DNA of 64,000 nt from Cycas panzhihuaensis (Eukaryota > Cycadophyta), in NCBI GenBank assembly GCA_023213395.1, contig CM041465.1, positions 114,025,741 to 114,089,740 on the forward strand. The letters are read 5' to 3'. The notes under the pieces are model-generated. The model did no database searches, was not told the DNA's origin, and saw only the letters and a list, made by a program, of their open reading frames with translations. The position numbers were made by a program, and so were the translations under genes. This document shows, in pieces, positions 13,171 to 25,307 of the stretch (positions are counted from its first letter, which is position 1; each line of letters opens with the position of its first letter).

Positions 13171-13655
13171 CTTGTTTGATATGTTAGGAGTTCCTATTAT
13201 AGTCTCTTCATATGCTTCTACACTTTCTTTTAACCTAGATAGCTTGCCCAATTGTCCTACTCATGTACCAAATGATATACCCCCATTCTATATTGAGATA
13301 ATAAAGGATGATATCAATATCAAATGTGTTATTATTAATGAGGTATCATCCATTAATATAATCCCTCTTTACCTTGTTAAGGATTTATAAATTTTAGCTT
13401 TTGATCTATATGAGTGGATTTCCTAGGGATATGATAAGAATAAAAAAGTACTGCTAGGTCAAGTCACTCTCCCTCTTACATTAGAAGAAAAGATAGTTCT
13501 AATTGAGTTGACTATCATTGATCTTGAATTGGAGTATAATATCCTTTTAGGTAGACTTTGGATTACCCAAATGGCTATAGTTTATTCTTCCCTCTTTAGT
13601 GAATTTAAGTTCATTCATAAAGGACAATTAAAAATTATAAAGTGAAACCAATCAA
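13171..13655 (+). pseudogene. Retropepsin-like protease of element C
   Basis: The frame contains 'IINEVSSINIIPLYLVKDL', aligned with 'VDNDSSINAIPLRVMQELGI' of F, and then 'LGQVTLPLTLEEKIVLIELT' and 'LEYNILLGRLWITQM', matching 'VDYNLLLGQPWIDQM'. The catalytic Asp is replaced by Asn and there are stops after 13387 and near 13425, so it is inactive. The role in an intact element is processing of the Gag-Pol polyprotein. Confidence 0.7.
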
Positions 13656-13917
13656 ATGATTAGTTCCTCTTATTAAGACCTTTTCTAAACTTGGTGAGTC
13701 ATCTAACTCCTTATAGTATTTCTTTCAATCATTAGGTTTAGGTTAATATTTTGCCAATGAAACTCCTTCTACTTAGGGAGAAGTAAAGGATGTTGATTTA
13801 GTGGAGATTGTCCCCATTTCATTAGGTTCCTCATCTACTTCTTGATCTTTAGATCTAACTAATTAATCATCAACTCCCTCTTCCTCCTAGAATGAAAAAG
13901 CAACTTTAGATTATATC

Positions 13918-13922
13918 ATATC
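13918..13922. repeat. Target-site duplication of element D, left (ATATC)
   Basis: ATATC directly precedes the LTR start at 13923 and is repeated directly after the other LTR at 20648-20652. A 5-bp duplication is normal for gypsy integrases. Confidence 0.9.
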
Positions 13923-14974
13923 TGATCCCAAAAGAGCTTAGTTGGTGAAGAAGTCAATTATCAACCTTTTCTCCTTGAGATCCTAGGAGTTAGTGTAGAA
14001 ATCTCAATAACATCAAAACAACAATGAGCCCATGAAAGGAAAATTCTACACCAAATAATTTATTCTTGAAATTGATCCAAAAGTATGAGGAGTAATACTT
14101 TTATTAAACCATGAAATCTCCTTTTAATGGTGGAGAAATCAACTAGCAAAAGAATGGTAAAATTACAAGGAATAAATGTTACAATTATACCATAAGGGGG
14201 ACTCCAACCCTTCAAATGCCTCTCCAAGGATGCTTCCCAAGTCAAGTCTCCAAGAACCACCCCTACAACCTGTATAAGGGCTTAATTTATAGAAAGAAAC
14301 CTGAATTGCATGTATAACAAGTGGCAATCATGCAAGTATAACCACTAACCACCAGAATGCATGTTGTCTAAGTGGCCTTCATACAATTCTTAAAAAGTTG
14401 CAGCTTGTAATAGATCTTAACGTACTCCAATTTAGCTCAAATTTTGTAAACGTATAGGAACTTATGTCCCCTCAGATTCCTGAAATTTGCAGATTATTTG
14501 GATGTCATTTGACTACATTTTGATTCATTTAATAATAATATGTATTTGTTGTTTTTCTGCTGTCCAAGTGGCCTTCATGTAATTCTTAAAAGTTGTGGCT
14601 TGTAACTGACCTTAACGGACTCCAATTCAGCTCTAATTTGGTAAACATATAGCAACACATGTCTCCTCTGTTTCCTCAAAATTTTAGCTCATTTGGATGT
14701 CATTTGGCTATATTTCTATTCATATAATGATAATATATATTTTCTATTTTTTCTGCTAGCTGTGGGATTAATTTTTATGAAAAGACAAGGCTTGAACTCT
14801 AATCAAATGATATTTTCTGAACCCCACCTTTTGTACACATCTAGTGGGATGTGTCTTCTCCTTTCACATAAAATTTCATAGAATTTTGATACAATTTGGC
14901 CATATCTCTTTTAGTTATGCCAATGCCTAGCATTTTCTGCATCCTGTAAACATATGGTAGATCCTCCTGGATCA
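13923..14974 (-). repeat. 3' LTR of element D (left copy)
   Basis: It starts TGATCCCAAAAG and ends GGATCA on the plus strand, and matches 19596-20647 throughout with scattered substitutions. It carries an internal direct duplication of about 200 bp: 'tgtctaagtggccttcatac' near 14368 and 'tgtccaagtggccttcatgt' near 14561 begin the two units. Confidence 0.95.
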
Positions 14975-14992
14975 TGGCTCCCCCTTCCTTGG
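14975..14992 (-). other. Polypurine tract of element D
   Basis: The minus strand reads CCAAGGAAGGGGGAGCCA immediately before the 3' LTR, the expected plus-strand primer. Confidence 0.8.
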
Positions 14993-15029
14993 AAAATAGC
15001 CAACTCCTGTTTGGCTTAGAATTGGAGAT

Positions 15030-15415
15030 GGGGGGAAGTGTTGTTCTCCTTATTGCCTACTAAACCACTTGGCCTTACTAGGCAATTACCCTGCTACTCC
15101 AATCCTGAAAGATTCATGTGTCTTATGTCTTGTTTTGGTAGATTTTCTCTCCAAGATACAATCTTCCTTAAGAGGCTCCTCACTTTCCAAATACAAATCA
15201 TCAATTGAAGGTAAAGTGAACTGATCCTGTTCCTCATCTAGCATGGAAGGCTCAAAGAGTTTTAAGTATTCAGCATTTACTACTAAATATATTTGCATAT
15301 AAGGTGGAAGATCAAGTTGGAAATCATTGCCACCTACTTTTCTTAAAATCTTGAATGGTCCATACCTTATAGGTTTGAGTTTCTTACCTTCTCCTTTTAA
15401 CCTCTCCTTGCTCAA
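15030..15415 (-). pseudogene. Integrase C-terminus with GPF motif and probable chromodomain, element D
   Basis: The frame 15415-15086 begins with basic residues and KLKPIRYGPFKILRKVGGN, the GPY/F module of gypsy integrases, followed by a long acidic segment. The end reads ILERKSTKTR ... ESFRIGVAG, then a stop, then LPSKAKWF. This spacing fits the chromodomain pattern (TR ... FLVKWKGLP ... W) with substitutions and one nonsense codon. Chromodomains steer chromovirus integration to marked heterochromatin. The chromodomain call is an inference from pattern, not a clear match. Confidence 0.6.
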
Positions 15416-15479
15416 GTATAACCAAAATAAATCTCCTTCTTAGAAAGTACACTCTTGCCTATGCTTTTCATGTCTTTCC

Positions 15480-16545
15480 TTGTACTTTTATTGAGTCCTT
15501 AGAAGTTGATCATGTACTTCTTTGTGGACTCTCTGGATCTTCTCCAAGTATCTTAAAGCCTTGTCATGCTCCTCCTTCTCTTTGACGGATCCTTCCTTAG
15601 CTTGCATGGAAAACTCTAAGTCAAATGGACTTTGAGGTAAGTATCCCAAACAAACTTCAAAAGGTGCTTTAGAGTGTGATGCATGCATTGCTCTATTAAA
15701 ACCAAATTGTAGAAAATCCAATGATTCATCCCAAGTCTTTGGATGCTTGGAATTGTATCCTCAATAGATGTACCAAAGTTACATTCACTACTTGGTTTGT
15801 CCATCCGCTTGAGGATGGAAACTTGTACTCCTCTTCAATTTGGTATCCATCATCTCCCATAGTGACTTCCAAAATGATGAAAGGAATCGAGTGTCCCGAT
15901 CTGAAATGATGGAAGAAGGCAAGCCAAAATTCTTCCATACATGCTCAAGAATAACTCACCGCCTCCCTGCACTGTGATTGTCTTCTTACAACCTATTACA
16001 CATATCATTTTACTAAACCTATCTACAACAACAAAAGATAATCATGTCCTTCCTAGTCATGGGAAGTCCCCTAAAAATCAATGGAGATACTTTCCCAAGG
16101 CCTAATGGGAATAGGAAGTGGTGTATACAATCCTAATTTTCTAGAAGAAGGCTTAGAAGTATTACATATTACACATCCTTTTACATATTTTTTACATCAT
16201 TTTGCATTTTGGCCATACAACATATCTGCTCAAGTTTGCTAAAGTCTTCTCTGTAGCAAAGTGACCAGCTACTTTAGCAGTATGGGCTTCTCTAAGCCAC
16301 TTGATCTTGTCTCCTTTGATGGTACATAGGGCTACTCCCTTTGAAAAGTAGACCATCCTTCCAAGCAAGCTGGAAGGTCTTCCTTTCGCTAGGTTCTCTA
16401 ATTCTTCCTTCAAAGCTTCATCTTCATGGTACAAGTCTTTGTACTCTTTATGATGCATTGGTTCCACCTGCAAACTCATAAGAGAACTACAAACAAAAGT
16501 AGAAGAAGAAGTGGAACAAGGTGGTCTAGATAACATATCAGCAAT
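15480..16545 (-). pseudogene. Integrase of element D
   Basis: 16536-16192 holds the N-terminal zinc-binding region (LREAHTAKVAGHFATEKTLA ... WPKCKM). The core follows at 16180-15620, with stops and frame changes; SFVVVDRFSKM is readable near 16035. 15721-15488 (FNRAMHASHSKAPFEVCLGY) is the conserved end of the core. The reaction would be strand transfer of the cDNA ends into the chromosome. It is broken by several stops, so it is not functional. Confidence 0.8.
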
Positions 16546-16559
16546 TTTTTTATTAGATC

Positions 16560-17100
16560 CCTTTTTGTACTTAATTATAATATTGAATTATTGTAAATAA
16601 CTCATCCACTTCATGTGTCTTACTTGCTGTAATTTACTTTGAGTTTGTAAAAATTGAAGAGGCTTATGATCGGTATGAACTACAACCTCTTTTCTGAGCA
16701 AGTATGACCTCCAATGCTTGCATGCTTGATGAAGTGCGAACATTTCTCAATCATATATTGGGTAGTTCTTCACTTGAGGGGTGAAGACTTCCGAATGGTA
16801 GGCAATAGGCTTCCCATCTTGAATAAGGACAGCTCCCACCACATTTCCACTTGAATCAACTTCTACTTCAAAAGGCCTTCGCAAATTTGGCATTGCCAAA
16901 ACTGGTGCTTTACAAATTTTCTTCTTTAAAAGAAGAAAGGCTTCTTCCTCCTTGGAACCCCAAGTAAACTTTCTACTAGATTTTGTCAATCCATGTAGAG
17001 GTGTTGCAATCTATGAGAAATGAAGAATAAACTTTCTCAACTATTGACAAGCTCTTAAAAAACTTCTCACCTCTGTGATGTTTATTGGCCTAGGCCATTT
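16560..17100 (-). pseudogene. RNase H of element D
   Basis: 16989-16747 shows the N-terminal half (FTWGSKEEEAFLLLKKKICK, FEVEVDSSGNVVGAVLIQDG, IAYHSE). After a stop, the same frame continues with the VVHTDHKPLQFLQTQ and KKGSNKKIADMLSR motifs. It is in frame with the RT upstream and the integrase downstream, so RT, RNase H and integrase were one polyprotein. Confidence 0.85.
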
Positions 17101-17109
17101 GAGGATGGC

Positions 17110-18165
17110 TTAAGTCTTGAGTGGATCAATGCTCAACTTTCCTCCTCCAACCACAAAGCCTAAGAAGATCAAGTTCTCCTTGCCAAATTCACACTTCTTC
17201 ACATTAAGCTTTAAATGATGCTTAGCCATAGTCTTTAAAACTTCTTCTATGTGCTGCAAATGTTCCTCCCATGTGTTGCTAAAAATCAAAATGTCATCAA
17301 GATAGACAACAACAAAATTATCCAAGTGAGGCCTTAACATTTCATTCATTAGCCTCATGAATGTTGCAGGAGCATTACACAATCCGAAAGGCATAACCAT
17401 CCATTCAAAGAGTCCTTGCTTTGTTTTGAAGGCCATCTTCCATGTGTCCTCCTCCTTGACCCTAACTTGGTGATAACCGCTTTTTAAATCCAATTTAGTG
17501 AAATAACAAGCATGCTGAATTTGATCAAGCAAATCATCTATGCGAGGCAAAGGGTAGCAATTTTTAATTATAATTTTATTCAAAGCATGAAAATCTATAC
17601 ACATTCTCCATCCTCCATCCTGCTTAGGCACCAAGACAATTGGTGACCCACAAGGTGAACATGAAGGTCTTATGACCCCTTGATCAAGCAACTCCTCAAC
17701 TTGCCTCTTTATCTCATTATTCTCTACAATGGAGTGCCTATACAAAGCAACATTAGGTAATGGTGCATCTCCTACAAGAGTGATTTCATGCTCTATCTTT
17801 CTCTTTGGTGGAAGCCCATCAACATGTTGAAATAGAATATCATACCTTATCTTTAACTCCTTAATTTGTTGTATTTGTTTAGGTGATATAAGAAGAGTGT
17901 GAGTAGAAGGACCTTCTTCATCTCTTGGCTCTTCCTTTCTCCTTACCATTAAGATGACGAATTTACCACATGCATTGATCATCATTTTTGCTTGAGTAGC
18001 TAAAATTAATGCTATCTTATCCAAGTGCTTCTTTGTGGCCTTTATGATGAAGCCCTTGTTATCCTTCATCAATCGATACTTTCTCTCCCTTCGATAGAAG
18101 AGTGCATCTCGATCCCACAAGTAGGGACTCCCAAGCACAACATGGCATACATCTAATGGCACCAC
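17110..18165 (-). pseudogene. Reverse transcriptase of element D
   Basis: A 351-residue open stretch and the best preserved enzyme of D. The first 110 residues join protease to RT (LGSPYLWDRDALFYRRERKY). RT motifs follow: VEELLDQGVIRPSCSPCGSP, WRMCIDFHALNKI, FTKLDLKSGYHQVRV, MPFGLCNAPATFM and the catalytic VVVYLDDILIFS with two adjacent Asp, then ECEFG-like KKCEFG and FLGFVV. It would copy element RNA into cDNA in the cytoplasmic particle. Stops at both ends, in frame with the neighbouring domains, show that it is part of a dead polyprotein. Confidence 0.92.
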
Positions 18166-18234
18166 ATCACATATTACTTCATCAACAAAATCATTAGTGA
18201 TGGAAAATTTAAGTGTACATTGCTTTGATATTTA

Positions 18235-18480
18235 CATTTCCACATCTTTATGGATCCAACCAAGAGGATATGGATGAGGGTGAGGAGTAGTTACCAAACC
18301 AATGCTCTTTACCAAACTTTTTGAGATCAAATTCTTTTGGCTTCCCGGATCTATAATGGCACCAATCATACTATTTCCTACTTGAAGCTTCAAGTGAAAT
18401 AGTTCCTCCCTTGTAGCATCATCTTCATAATTTGTAAGTAGAGTAACCTTCTCTTCTTCTCCTTCACTTTGAATCTCCAC
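18235..18480 (-). pseudogene. Protease of element D
   Basis: The frame shows LKLQVGNSMIGAIIDPGSQK followed by NLISKSLVKSIGL, a retropepsin active site of the DxGS type common in plant chromoviruses, with the catalytic Asp intact. A TAA at about 18232, where CAA would encode Gln, separates it from the RT segment in the same frame. Confidence 0.8.
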
Positions 18481-19530
18481 CTCAGAAAGTAGTGCTTTCC
18501 CTTTTTCCTTCTTTCTTAATTCCATATCCTTGATATGCTTTGGCTTTAGCTCGATGCAACTTCCAACACTTTGCTGTAATATGACCACTAATATCACAAT
18601 GCTCACAATAATTAGAACTTTTAACAAAATTAGTTCTTCTCTTCTTTCCTTCTTGCCTTTTAGATGAGTGCCATTTAGGATTCTTTTCATACTTATTAGA
18701 AGTAAAAGTAGAATCTTTAGACATGAATGTAGATTTCTTGCTTTTACTTTCTATTTCCATAGCCATCCTACTTGCTTCTCCAATGGATTGAACCTTAAAA
18801 AGCCTTAGTTCCTTCCTTATGTATTCATGTAACCCTCCAATGAATTTCATAAGAGTGACATGTTCATCCATATAATACCAAGTAGCATGCCATGCCTAAA
18901 AAATAAAGAAGTATAGTCTTGGACACTTACACCTCTCCCTTGGTGTAAATATTGCCAAGTGACCTATTGGTCTTCCTCATGACCTATGGGGTAGAATTGC
19001 TTCTTTATTATTTTCTTAAAATCCCTCCATGAAAAAGAAGATACATCATGAGTCTTCAAAAATGCATTCCACCGTGTCAATGCATGTTTATACAACTTAA
19101 GCCTAATAAATGAAAGCTTTTGAGCATTACTATAAGCATAAATTGTGAAGTAGGTTTCAAGTTGATCCAACCAATGGTCCAACTTTTTAGCATTTACCTC
19201 TCCATCATAAGTTGGAATATCCAACTTTGCCTCCACCTTGAAGGGTTGATGAGATGAAGTACCCTTGCTTTCTTCAAAAGAGTGCTTTAAGGTCTCCTCC
19301 TTTTCCTCTTCATGGTTGTGGTCATATGTGGATCCTCCTTCAAATTCCTTCTCTTTACCTTTTCCTTTGACTAGAGGTAGAAGGTGGGTCATCATTTGCA
19401 TCAAGGCTTCTACGTTCTTCTCAAGCTTTTCAAATCTAGTTTCTCCATCTTCTTTTCACCATGGTGCTTGGATTCTTTCTTTGTCTTCTTGGTGATTGCA
19501 ACACAAGAAAGTCTTCACCTTTCTCTTTGT
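18480..19530 (-). pseudogene. gag of element D
   Basis: The N-terminal part reads TRFEKLEKNVEALMQMMTH, a probable coiled coil. 19404-18964 contains the capsid motif PTYDGEVNAKKLDHWLDQLE ... FSWRDFKKIIKKQFYP. After a frameshift, 18871-18482 contains a single CCHC knuckle (CEHCDISGHITAKC). Another frameshift near 18540 leads into the protease. The arrangement is typical of chromoviruses. Confidence 0.85.
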
Positions 19531-19575
19531 ATCCTTTCCTTCTTTGTACCATTCAAGTCCCTACAATAAAGATCA

Positions 19576-19590
19576 GAGGCTCTGATACCA
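19576..19590 (-). other. Primer binding site of element D
   Basis: The minus strand reads TGGTATCAGAGCCTC, complementary to the 3' end of initiator tRNA-Met, five bases inside the 5' LTR. Confidence 0.9.
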
Positions 19591-19595
19591 AAATA

Positions 19596-20647
19596 TGATC
19601 CCAAAAGAGCTTAGTTGGTGAAGAAGTCAATTATCAACCTTTTCTCCTTGAGATCCTGGGAGTTAGTGTAGAAATCTCAATAACATCAAAACAACAATGA
19701 GCCCATGAAAGGAAAATTCTACACCAAATAATTTATTCTTGGAATTGATCCAAAAGTATGAGGAGTAATACTTTTATTAAACCATGAAAATCTCCATTTA
19801 ATGGTGGAGAAATCAACTAGCAAAAGAATGGTAAAATTACAAGGAATAAATGTTACAATTATACCATAAGGGGGACTCTAACCCTCCAAATGCCTCTCCA
19901 AGGATGCTTCCCAAGTAAAATCTCTAAGAACCACCCCTCCAACCTGTAGAAGGGCTTAATTTATAGAAAGAAACCTGAATTGCACGTATAACAAGTGGCA
20001 ATCATGCAAGTATAACCACTAACCACCAGAATGCATGTTGTCCAAGTGGCCTTCATACAATTCTTAAAACGTTGCAGCTTGTAATAGATTGTAACATACC
20101 CCAATTTGGCTTAAATTTGGTAAAAATATAGGAACACATGTTCCCTCATCTTCCTAAAATTTTCAACTCATTTGGATGTCATTTTACTGCATTTTGATTC
20201 ATTTAATAATAATATGTATTTGCTATTTTTCTGTTGTCCAAGTGGCCTTCATGTAATTCTTAAAAGTTGTGGCTTGTAACTAACCTTAAAGGACTCTAAT
20301 TTAGCTGAAATTTGGTAAACGTATAGGAACGCATGTCTCCTCCATTTCCTCAAAATTTTAGCTCATTTGGATGTCATTTGGATATATTTCTATTCATATA
20401 ATTATAATATATTTTTTCTATTTTTCTGCTAGATGTGGGATTAATTTTTATGCAAAGACAAGGCTTGAACTCTAATCAAATGATATTTTCTGAACCCCAC
20501 CTTTTGTACGCATCTAGTGGGATGTGTCTTCTCCTTCTACACAAAATTTCATAGAATTTTGATACCATTTGGCCATATCTCTTTTAGTTATGCCAATGCC
20601 TAGCATTTTCTGCATCCTGTAAACATATGGTAGATCCTCCTAGATCA
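19596..20647 (-). repeat. 5' LTR of element D (right copy)
   Basis: 1052 bp, the same length as the left copy and colinear with it, including the internal 200-bp duplication. It has TG...CA ends and is followed by the ATATC duplication. By eye the copies differ at several dozen positions, so the insertion is not recent. Confidence 0.95.
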
Positions 20648-20652
20648 ATATC
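20648..20652. repeat. Target-site duplication of element D, right (ATATC)
   Basis: The direct repeat of 13918-13922. Element C sequence resumes after it. Confidence 0.9.
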
Positions 20653-21480
20653 TCATGAGGAAATCCTTGTGAGTGAAGCTATTAATATGAATATTCCCCT
20701 TCATATTCAAACTCATTTCTCATAGGTTTTGTGTTTTCCTATAAGGGCAAATGCTTAAGTTTCTTCCATTATGAATAATTCTTTAGTTACTCATGTTGTT
20801 TCTCTTTCACATGATATATATGTTGATATTTGCACCTCTCTTTTCTTAGTCCTCTCTCTTTACTACATGGTTGAATAGACATGAGAAAATGATATTTTGC
20901 ATCAACATCCATACTTAGAATCATATAATAAGGATATTGATTCACTTAACACACTTCAAAGTAACTAAAACACTCCCACTCAAGTAAAGGAAGTAAATTT
21001 AGTTTCCACTATTTCTTTTCCTTCCCGTCCTTTTGTGGATGCTTCTCCATCATTTCTCATCTTGATGTATTTGTTGAATCAAGATCATGATTCGTATCAT
21101 TAATATTTTAACCAAACCCTTATGTTGACTTGGGAATTCATTGATAGGCCTATTTTTTTCTCTCACGTTTTTTCAATCATTGAGTTTATTCCTACTCATC
21201 GAGGCTTATTGGTTGACTCTCCTTTATGTTTTATGCCCTCTTCCTTGCCTTCTAACCTATTGAGAAATTTACTCCTCATTGATCTTTTCCTCTTAGATCA
21301 CTTTGAGAATGACAAGCTAATTCTCATACATCTAGTAGGGTCATCTCCTAGTCTTCTTGATGGATATCATAAGTTGGCTTTTTCAAAAGTAATACAACCA
21401 GGTTCACCACTATTTGATTATTCCCAAGCTTAGGAGGAAGTTTCTCTTATATAGCATGCTCCTCTTCATTTTAAAGAGGA
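20653..21480 (+). other. Linker between protease and RT, element C
   Basis: It corresponds to the F segment 57000-57650. An open stretch at 21122-21433 is serine- and leucine-rich ('GSSPSLLDGYHKLAFSKVI'); its end resembles 'PGHHKLGHQKVLAIGST' of F. Stops separate the pieces. No enzymatic domain is visible. Confidence 0.5.
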
Positions 21481-22870
21481 AAATGCTACACTTGTAGAGT
21501 CAACTATTGATGTAGATTTAGAATTGGATGATGTCCCTAAGGTTATCAAATTAGGAGCTAGTTGTACTTCTCAAGAGATTGCTCAATTTAAGGATCTCTT
21601 TTGTGAGTTTCACTTAGTCTTTACTTGGAATTATAAAGATATGCATGGTCTTGATCCCCAAGTTGTTGAGCATAATATCATAGTAACCCCTGGCATCAAA
21701 CTTAAATGACAAAAATAACATCTTATTCACCCATGTCTCTCTCTTTCTATTAAACAAGAAGTCAAGAAGTTATTAAGAGATGGATTTATTGAGAGTGTTG
21801 ATTACTCTTAATGGGTCTCTAATATAGTTTTGATCATAAAGAAAATTTGTTTAATTTAAATTTGCATCAATTTTCAAGATATTAATGAAGTGTGCCCTAA
21901 AGGCAATTTTTCTCTCCCTTTTCTTGATTAAATTTGGGATCAAATGACTAGCTTTGAGTTGATATCTCTTACAGATGGCTTTTTAGGTTATAATTAGATT
22001 TCCACATCACCTCAAGATCATCATAAAACTACTTTCCCTACTCCTTGGGGAACTTTTATGTATAAAGTCATGCCTTTTAGATTAAAAAATACTAGCATAA
22101 CTTATCAAAGAGTAATGGTTTATATTTTTCATGATTTAATTGGTAATATCATTACTATGTACTTAGAAGATATGTTTGCTCTTTCTCACAAAAGATGTGA
22201 TTATGTCTATGACCTGAGAATAATTTTTGAAATATATAAGAAATATTATTTATATCTTAATCTATATAAATATGTTTTTATCGTGATGTCATGAGGAATG
22301 CTAGGGAACATTATTTCCCATAATAGGATTAGAATAGATATCAATAAGATAAAGGTGGTTATCAATATACCCCCTCCTAAGAGTCAGAAGCAGATTAAGT
22401 ATATTCTAGGTAGACTTGGTTTCTTAATATATTTTATTACCAATTTTACTTTAGATGCAAAACCTATTACAAATCTTTTAAAGAAAGATGTTGAATTACA
22501 ATGGACTTCTCAAGTTCAAGAGTCCTTTGATAAGTTGAAGCAAGCCTTAATTTTGGCACTTGTGCTTACTCCACCTAGGTTTAATAAACCTTTTAACTTG
22601 TATAGTTCATCTAGTAAAAAATTATTAGTAGGCATACTGGAACAAAAGGATGAATTTGGTAAAGAATAAGCTATATATTTCATTAGTAGGACTTTAGTGG
22701 CTACTAAACTTCATTGTCCCCTTCCTAAAAACGAATGTCTTGATTTAATCTTTGACATAAAGAAGTTCTACTACTATCTTCTTGGGAATAACATCCACGT
22801 TATTGTTTAGTCTTATAATATTAGATATTTGCTTACTAAATCTAATCTTACTGAATGATTAAGTAAATGC
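21481..22870 (+). pseudogene. Reverse transcriptase and RNase H of element C
   Basis: The start reads 'APLHFKEENATLVE ... VIKLGASCTSQEI', aligned with 'APLHFEEGNAMCMGATQDIV ... VIKVGAECTPDKV' of F. RT motifs are present but decayed: KVMPFRLKNTSITYQRVM, and MYLEDM where F has FMDDM, so one catalytic Asp is changed to Glu. Then come GRLGFLIYFITNF, PPRFNKPFNLYSSSSKKLLV and YFISRTLVATKL of the RNase H. At least six stops or frameshifts are visible. Confidence 0.8.
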
Positions 22871-24290
22871 TCCTTGTTGCTACAAGAGTTTAATTTTCAA
22901 ATTACCAATAGAAAGTCTAAGAAAGGAATGGTCATTATAGAGATCATGGCTAATGATCCTTTCTCTAATCCTATTAAACAACCTATTGATGATACTCTTC
23001 TGGACAAATATATCCTCCATATCTAGGTTGTCCCTTTTGATGATCCATGGTATGGAGAAATTAGGTCATACCTTATAATCAATCTTTCCCTTATTTTCTA
23101 CATCTAAGAAGAGAGTGTAAGTTCAAGCTATTGTTAAGTAATATCTTTTATTTGATGATGTACTTTATAAATGTTCTTTTGATGGAATTCTGTTGAGATG
23201 CCTTTCTCCTAATGAAACACTTATAGCCTTAATAGAATCCCATGAAGGAATATATGGTGGATATTTTGGTGGTAAATTGATGGCCCAACACATTCTTTGT
23301 ATGGGTTATTATTAGGCCACCTTATTTAAAGATGCTCATACTTATGTATAAAAATGCTAAAAATGTTAGTCTCATTTGACCTTAATACATAAGCTTATAT
23401 AAGAATTGAAATCGATTATTTTACCTTGGCCTTTCTCCCAATGGGGTTTTGACCTTATTGGCCAAATCTTTCTGGCATCATATAATGTCCATAAATTCAT
23501 CATAATTATAACCAAATATTTTACTAAATAGAACAAAGCTATTACATTAGTCATTGCTATTAGAAAGATTATTACTACATTTATTTTTCAACATATCATT
23601 TTTAGATTTAGGATGCTAGATATTATTATTATTCATAATGGGACTTTATTTTATAATCTTTATATTAGTGAATTATGCAATAAATTATATATTACCCATA
23701 GATTATTAGCCCCTTATTGCCCTTAGGCAAATGGCCAAGACAAGACTTTAGCTAAAATTTTAGCCAAAATTATCACAACCTCTCATAGAGATTGGCATGC
23801 TCAATTATTTCTAGTATTATAGGATTATAGAACCTCCATAGAAATGCTATAGGCATGACACCATTATCTCTTGTTGATGGTTTTGAAGTCATCCTTCCAT
23901 TAGAAGTTAAAATTCTCTTATTGCGTGTCTCATTGATGGAATTTTCCAATGAAGAGTTTCAAATGGAAGCACACTTCTTGGAACTCAAAAAGGTGGATGA
24001 GACTAATTTGCAAGCCTTATAAAATAATGTGGTATTTAAAGCTAGGGTCTAAGCTTCTCATGATAGGAAACTTAGGCCTAGAAAGTTTGATGTTGGTGAT
24101 AAACTATTGAAGTTAGAGTACCTCCATAATAGGCAACACAAGTTTTCTCTTAAGTGGGTTGGTACTTATCTAATAATCGAGGATTTGAGTAATGGAGCTT
24201 ATCCAATCTTAACAATAGAAGGTTTGGAATTTAAAAATCCTATGAACTCTTAATATTTGAGGAAGTTTTATGCCTATCAACACTCTTCAC
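22871..24290 (+). pseudogene. Integrase of element C
   Basis: It starts with LLLQEFNFQITNRKSKKGMV, which shows the Gln codon that is mutated to a stop in F. The zinc-binding region (ESHEGIYGGYFGG ... HILCMGYY) and the core (FDLIGQI; IIHNGTLF where the second Asp has become His; YCP*ANGQDKTLAK where the Glu is lost) follow. The C-terminal LLKLEYLHNRQHKFSLKWVG is readable near 24105-24150. All three catalytic acidic positions are affected or isolated by stops. Confidence 0.75.
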
Positions 24291-25307
24291 CTTCATAATG
24301 AGGATAAACTATGGCTTTGAATCTTTCTTCTTACCTAATGAGCTGAAACTATGGGCAATTCCTTTCTTTAGACTTTTTTCATCTTCTCTTGAGCTATTCT
24401 TGCTTTCTTCAAAGTTCTTACTCATGATTATATAATCCTTCTACTCTTTCTATCATTTGTATTAATTATGAGTGTTCTTCTTTGAGGTTTTGATTTTCTT
24501 CTCTTTTAATCTCTCTACTCGAGAGAATTTAGGCCCCTAGCCTTATCATTTATCTTCATCCTTAAAATGAGAGATTGGTTCATTAGCTTTAAATACTTTA
24601 TTATTCACTCAAATCATCCTTACACTTACTAGTCCTTCATCTTGAGGATTCCTTCTTGGTCATATATTACTTATTACTTTTCTTTTATTATTTTTATTAT
24701 CCATAGTTCACTATATCTACATTTTGAATCGAATTCTCATTTTGTCGCTTTCTCTTTATATTTGAGACACCATGATTTTGATCTCTTTTTCCTGTAATTC
24801 AATTATTAAGAAGATTGGTCTCTTTCATCTTGGGTTCTATTGAAAAGGATAAATCCTTACTATGTTGAGTAAAAGAGAACTTCATAATTTGATCACTATG
24901 ACTTTATTCTTATAAAAAAAAAGTGGAAAGTGAAAGTCTAACAAAAAAATAAATAAATAAAAAGGATAAAAGCAAAGTTAAATCCATATTATTATCATCT
25001 TCTTGTAAGCTGGGGTAAGTCATGTGATGGATTTGTCCCTACTTAATCACCTAATAGTTCAAGTTCATTTAGATGAGTCATTCAAGATTTTTGAGTCTAG
25101 CTGCTTGGGTCCATCGTGGCCTTAGTTATGATTGAACCCTTGCTTAACATCTTCTAGTTAGTATTAATCATGGTTATCCCAATTATGATTTCTCTTTTTC
25201 TTTAATATAGTCAAAACTAATCTCATTAAGTACCATCTTCTTATTGATTGATTCCCAAACCTTACTTTATTGATAATACTGTCTCCAAATATTGGTACTA
25301 TCTTCCC
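24291..25307 (+). other. Spacer of about 1 kb in element C
   Basis: AT-rich DNA without a recognisable gene. It begins with 'cataatgaggataaactatgg', a match to the block that follows integrase in E ('aaaatgagcctaaactacc', 49069) and F (60533). An A-rich stretch lies at 24915-24985. Confidence 0.4.

Larger units (their letters stand above)
13923..20647 (-). mobile_element. Element D: complete chromovirus-like Ty3/gypsy element, minus strand
   Basis: 6725 bp with two 1052-bp LTRs of equal length and high similarity, flanked by ATATC. On the minus strand the order is LTR, initiator tRNA-Met primer site, gag with CCHC knuckle, protease, RT, RNase H, integrase with a GPF motif, a likely decayed chromodomain, a polypurine tract and the second LTR. 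Gag is frameshifted, but protease to integrase N-terminus stays in one frame with nonsense stops. It is inserted between protease and RT of element C. Confidence 0.95.

Noticed and set aside
24915-24985. A-rich stretch as a possible poly(A) tail of a LINE or SINE
   Set aside because: It is interrupted by mixed bases, with no upstream LINE-like coding sequence and no visible target duplication.
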